The notes under the pieces: model-generated | Database searches by the model: none | The model's input: the letters and a program-made list of their open reading frames with translations, nothing else | Told to the model about the DNA's origin: nothing | DNA from: Chloroflexota bacterium | Lineage (GTDB): Bacteria; Chloroflexota; Anaerolineae; Anaerolineales; UBA4823 | Direction: 5' to 3' | Assembly: GCA_030613705.1 (NCBI GenBank) | Contig: JAUWLJ010000066.1 | Location: 1 to 8,920, forward strand | Length of the DNA stretch: 8,920 nt | Program-made: the position numbers and the translations under genes | Part shown: positions 6,229-8,920 of the stretch, piece after piece | Layout: every line of letters starts with the position of its first letter | Numbering within the stretch: the stretch's first letter is position 1

Positions 6229-8181
6229 TCAAAAACCCAAATCTTCTTCCCAGTCTTCTTCGTCCCGTTTTCTTTTACGTTTTACGATGACGACATCTTG
6301 ATCTGGGTCATATTCCATTTCGATGTATTTCTTCTTCTTTTCCTTCTTCTGGCGGGATTCAATCTCATCCTGGTCTTCATCTTCAACATGAAAAGCATCT
6401 GGTTCAAGGGCTAATATTTCCTCGAAAGATGAATCTGTTTCTTCCTCAGCCTTGGCATCTGCAACTGTCTCTTCCTGAATGACTTCATCAACCTCTTCAA
6501 CCGAATCTATCTCAATAACAGCTTCAGGTTTGGCGACTTGGGGTTCGTCTGTGATTACCGCAGCCTCCGCTTCCTCTTCCTTGACAACCGCTTCCGCATC
6601 AAGTACCTCACCCTCAGCTTCGGGTTCTCCTTCGACCTGTTCTACCTGCTCGGCTTCCACCTCTTTCTCTACAATTTCAGGCTCAGGGAAGGTCACCTCG
6701 GCTAAGGCTTTTTCAATATTCTCCATCGCTTTTGGTCCGATTCCATTCAAACCCAGGATGGCATCAGAATCCAATTCCATTTGAATGATTAAATCGCCAA
6801 CAGTCTCATTACCGGCTTCAACCAGCAAGTTGGTAATTCGTTCAGTAAAATTCAACTCTTCGAGAGGCATATCGAAGGCGCTGGCAGGTATATTCTCCTT
6901 GGCTTGAGCGATGCGTTCTAATTCAGCCGATATTTCAGCCTGGTGCATATCAATAACGCCGCGTTCGGCGCGTTCCACAAACTTGCTGAGAATTGAGTAC
7001 TCTTCGGGTGTTACTGGTCTTCCTTCATCCTTCTTGACCAGGATGGCTTCAATCTGGCTGATAGTATCGGTTTCAGCCTCAGCCATAGCGGCGAATTCAG
7101 GATCGGATTGAATCTTGTACAACGCATCACTAGTGGCTTCCGGCAAGCTCTTGATGTCAATACGCCAGGCAGTCAATTTGGCTGCCAAACGTGCATTTTG
7201 ACCATCACGCCCGATAGCGAGGCTTAACTGATCCTCAGGTACGACGACGGTCGCAGTCTTGGTGCCGCGCGCATGTTCGTCGAGATATACACCAGTTACG
7301 CGGGCCGGGCTGAGCGCTTTAGCGATGAATCCAGAAGGGTCAGGATTCCATTCGATTACATCTATCTTCTCATTATTTAATTCACGAACGATGGCTTGAA
7401 TACGTACCCCTCGCATACCAACACAAGCACCAACTGGATCAACACCTGTCTGCAGTGCAGAGACAGCAACTTTGGATCGGTGACCAGGTTCGCGGGCGAT
7501 TGAACGAATTTCAACCAGACCGTGATAGATCTCCGGGACTTCATTTTCCAATAAGCGGCGGAGGAAATTGCGGTGTGCTCGGGAAAGGATCAATTGGGGT
7601 CCGCGTGGAGTTGCCTTTACTTCTGCCATTAAAGCACGCACACGGTCGTGGAGGCGAAAGCGTTCCCCTGGAATTTGTTGATTGCGAGGCATGATGCCTT
7701 CTGCTTTCTTATCAAGGCCTAAAGTTACTGCTTGTGAGCTGATAGCCTGGACAACACCACTGACGATCTCGCCTAACTGGTTATTAAAATACTCCAGTTG
7801 AGCTTCTCTTTCGGCCTCGCGAATGCGTTGTTGAATAACCTGGCGTGCAGTTTGAGCGGCAACTCGCCCAAAATTTTCGGGTGTGGTTTCGATGATTACC
7901 ATGCTGCCGACTTCGGCTTCAGGTTCAACCTGATGCGCCTCTGCTAACGCTACCTCAGTTCTCTGATCCTCAACATCTTCGACAACTTCTTTCTCTGCGT
8001 AAATTATTACCTTACCCGTTTCCGGATCGATTTTAGCTTCAACATGTTGGGCGTTGGAAGCATTAACTGCCCGGCGGTAAGCTGAGACCATGGCAGCTTC
8101 TATTGCATCCAGGATCACTTCCTTGGGTAATTGCTTCTCTTCCAGGACTTCGTTGAACGCTAATGCAAATTCATTCTTCAT
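6229..8181 (-). CDS. nusA: Transcription factor NusA with a long charged C-terminal extension
   Basis: NusA binds RNA polymerase and nascent RNA and tunes pausing, intrinsic termination and antitermination. The 650 residues comprise the polymerase-binding N-terminal domain (1-130), an S1 domain (about 136-200), KH1 (about 232-282, VGACVGMRGVRIQAIVREL) and KH2 (about 300-345, LAIGRDGQNARLAAKL). A helical linker follows (350-438), then a helix-hairpin-helix unit (about 440-495, with LGLNGIGPKAMENIEKAL) resembling the acidic repeats of E. coli NusA. From about 496 to 610 the chain is low-complexity and very rich in Glu, Asp, Ala and Val. A lysine-rich stretch (611-618) and a final charged tail (619-650) close it. 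Core NusA is about 350-500 residues, so the extension is notable. The ATG has GGAGA ten bases upstream. No rimP precedes it. Confidence 0.97.
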   Translation of the reverse strand: MKNEFALAFNEVLEEKQLPKEVILDAIEAAMVSAYRRAVNASNAQHVEAKIDPETGKVIIYAEKEVVEDVEDQRTEVALAEAHQVEPEAEVGSMVIIETTPENFGRVAAQTARQVIQQRIREAEREAQLEYFNNQLGEIVSGVVQAISSQAVTLGLDKKAEGIMPRNQQIPGERFRLHDRVRALMAEVKATPRGPQLILSRAHRNFLRRLLENEVPEIYHGLVEIRSIAREPGHRSKVAVSALQTGVDPVGACVGMRGVRIQAIVRELNNEKIDVIEWNPDPSGFIAKALSPARVTGVYLDEHARGTKTATVVVPEDQLSLAIGRDGQNARLAAKLTAWRIDIKSLPEATSDALYKIQSDPEFAAMAEAETDTISQIEAILVKKDEGRPVTPEEYSILSKFVERAERGVIDMHQAEISAELERIAQAKENIPASAFDMPLEELNFTERITNLLVEAGNETVGDLIIQMELDSDAILGLNGIGPKAMENIEKALAEVTFPEPEIVEKEVEAEQVEQVEGEPEAEGEVLDAEAVVKEEEAEAAVITDEPQVAKPEAVIEIDSVEEVDEVIQEETVADAKAEEETDSSFEEILALEPDAFHVEDEDQDEIESRQKKEKKKKYIEMEYDPDQDVVIVKRKRKRDEEDWEEDLGF

Positions 8182-8241
8182 TCTTGCTATTTCTCCAACT
8201 CAATTGAAACTAATCGAAGGGTCCGGCATACAGGCCTCGAT

Positions 8242-8273
8242 AAACAAAGAAAAGTGGGAAATGCCCACTTTTC
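8242..8273 (-). terminator. Intrinsic terminator or attenuator in the nusA leader
   Basis: The minus strand forms a perfect ten-base stem, GAAAAGTGGG (8264-8273) with CCCACTTTTC (8249-8258), around a five-base CATTT loop. TTTGTTT follows. The lower stem is A-U, so the effective tail is an interrupted U-run. It lies about 70 bases after the GNAT stop and about 60 bases before the nusA ATG. It may simply end GNAT transcription; but because a promoter candidate lies upstream of it (8311-8339), it may also act on nusA transcripts. On the plus strand the U-run after the stem is only four bases, so minus-strand action is favoured. Confidence 0.75.
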
Positions 8274-8310
8274 GACGAAACCTCTCTTGCCACCACCCCA
8301 TGGGAAACTC

Positions 8311-8339
8311 ATTCTAGCATGGAAATAGTAGAGGCGCAA
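8311..8339 (-). promoter_or_regulatory. Candidate promoter of the nusA operon
   Basis: On the minus strand, TTGCGC (8334-8339) and TAGAAT (8311-8316) are 17 bases apart. The -10 matches consensus at five of six positions and is preceded by TGC, an extended -10 element; the -35 is weak, matching only TTG. It starts right after the GNAT stop. Transcription would begin near 8304, giving a leader of about 120 bases that includes the 8249-8273 hairpin. This is a consensus reading only. Confidence 0.5.
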
Positions 8340-8341
8340 GG

Positions 8342-8857
8342 TCAAAAATGTTTTTCCATACGCCAGGCAGGTTCATTCACAAACCGGCGATGACCTTGGT
8401 CATCCAGGTAAGACCAGATACCCGGTTCTGGTGCGACAACCCGGTATCCTAAGCGTTCATAGAGATGCCTGGCAGGCTCGTTATCACGGGCGACATTCAG
8501 GGCTATCCGCTCAAAACCACGGCTCACCAAATCAGTCTCAGCTTTTTGCAGCAGCCGACTTCCGATCCCAATTCCGCGATAGACAGGCCGAACTCTAAAA
8601 CCATATATATATGCATATTTACCTACATTGGCCTGCAAATGATTTGGACCATACAACTGGATAAAAAGCTGTCCAATTAACCCGAATTCTGGGAGGTCTG
8701 CAACCCAAATGATCACCTCTCCGAGCTCCTTAAGCCGATAAGCTTCGGCAAAAACATGCCGGAAGTGAGTAAATTCGCCCTCCCACTCTAATGCTGGAAG
8801 GTCCTGGTGTGAGGCATACCTAATGATGACTTGTTGGTCAAGAGGAATGGCGACCAT
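8342..8857 (-). CDS. GNAT family N-acetyltransferase
   Basis: A 171-residue single-domain GNAT protein that should transfer an acetyl group from acetyl-CoA; the acceptor is unknown. The acetyl-CoA-binding motif A is clear: IYGFRVRPVYRGIGIGSRLL (84-103), with the pyrophosphate loop RGIGIG (94-99). It is followed by NVARDNEPARHLYERLGYRV (121-140), the motif B region with the usual Asn and Tyr. The N-terminal part IIRYASHQDLPALEWEGEF (11-29) fits the substrate side of the fold. RimI-like proteins are similar in motif, but nothing shows ribosomal protein as substrate. The ATG at 8855-8857 is the only reasonable start (an in-frame stop lies upstream with no other start), yet no Shine-Dalgarno precedes it. 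It probably forms a separate unit from nusA, given the promoter and hairpin between them. Confidence 0.88.
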   Translation of the reverse strand: MVAIPLDQQVIIRYASHQDLPALEWEGEFTHFRHVFAEAYRLKELGEVIIWVADLPEFGLIGQLFIQLYGPNHLQANVGKYAYIYGFRVRPVYRGIGIGSRLLQKAETDLVSRGFERIALNVARDNEPARHLYERLGYRVVAPEPGIWSYLDDQGHRRFVNEPAWRMEKHF

Positions 8858-8920
8858 AGGGTTATTAACGGAGGAATTGACCGATCTGATAACCTAAATT
8901 ATCCACTTATTCCTTGGGAA

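Noticed and set aside
6136..6414. Plus-strand frame of 92 residues, rich in Phe, Leu and Ile, looking like a membrane protein
   Set aside because: It is antisense to the lysine- and glutamate-rich tail of NusA and the start of ylxR; GA-rich codons read backward give Phe, Leu and Ser. No plus-strand start signals.
6479..6784. Plus-strand Ser/Thr-rich frame of 101 residues
   Set aside because: Mirror image of the NusA acidic segment; low complexity comes from the true coding strand.
8200..8301. A 33-codon open frame on the minus strand (starting MGWWQERFRR) that runs through the hairpin upstream of nusA, as a leader peptide would
   Set aside because: It has no Shine-Dalgarno and no recognisable repeated codons for sensing an amino acid. 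A second overlapping frame from 8312 is equally open, so this is likely chance; conservation in relatives would be needed.

Overview
The window is a housekeeping block of a bacterial chromosome. Every supported gene lies on the minus strand, so transcription runs from high to low coordinates. In that direction the order is: a GNAT acetyltransferase, then nusA, ylxR (rnpM), infB, rbfA, a DHH-family nrnA, truB, ribF, and a thyA cut off by the left window edge. This is the conserved transcription and translation-initiation operon of bacteria. Having nrnA between rbfA and truB is typical of Firmicutes-like and Chloroflexota-like gene orders. The short IF2, the long charged tail of NusA and the moderate GC content make me favour a Chloroflexota (Anaerolineae-type) bacterium. 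That assignment is inference from memory of these families, not a search result.

Region by region: 8858-8920 holds no gene I can support. 8342-8857 is the GNAT gene. 8182-8341 is a 160-base gap where rimP is often found. It holds a plausible sigma70-type promoter and, downstream of it, a strong hairpin with a U-rich tail on the minus strand, i.e. a candidate attenuator in the nusA leader. 6229-8181 is nusA, followed closely by ylxR (24-base gap). A 143-base spacer with several competing inverted repeats precedes infB. From infB onward the genes are close or overlapping: 17 bases to rbfA, an 8-base rbfA/nrnA overlap, 57 bases to truB, 31 bases to ribF, and 54 bases with a possible internal promoter before thyA.

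The genes work together in making RNA and starting translation. NusA controls RNA polymerase pausing and termination. YlxR (RnpM) is an RNA-binding modulator of RNase P. IF2 loads initiator tRNA, and RbfA matures the 30S subunit. NrnA clears nano-RNA and pAp, and TruB makes pseudouridine 55 in tRNA. RibF makes FMN and FAD, and ThyA makes dTMP.

I found no mobile element, CRISPR array, tRNA, rRNA or defence system. The most interesting signals are regulatory (the nusA leader and the infB leader) and the unusual C-terminal extension of NusA. I do not see evidence for a wholly new system.
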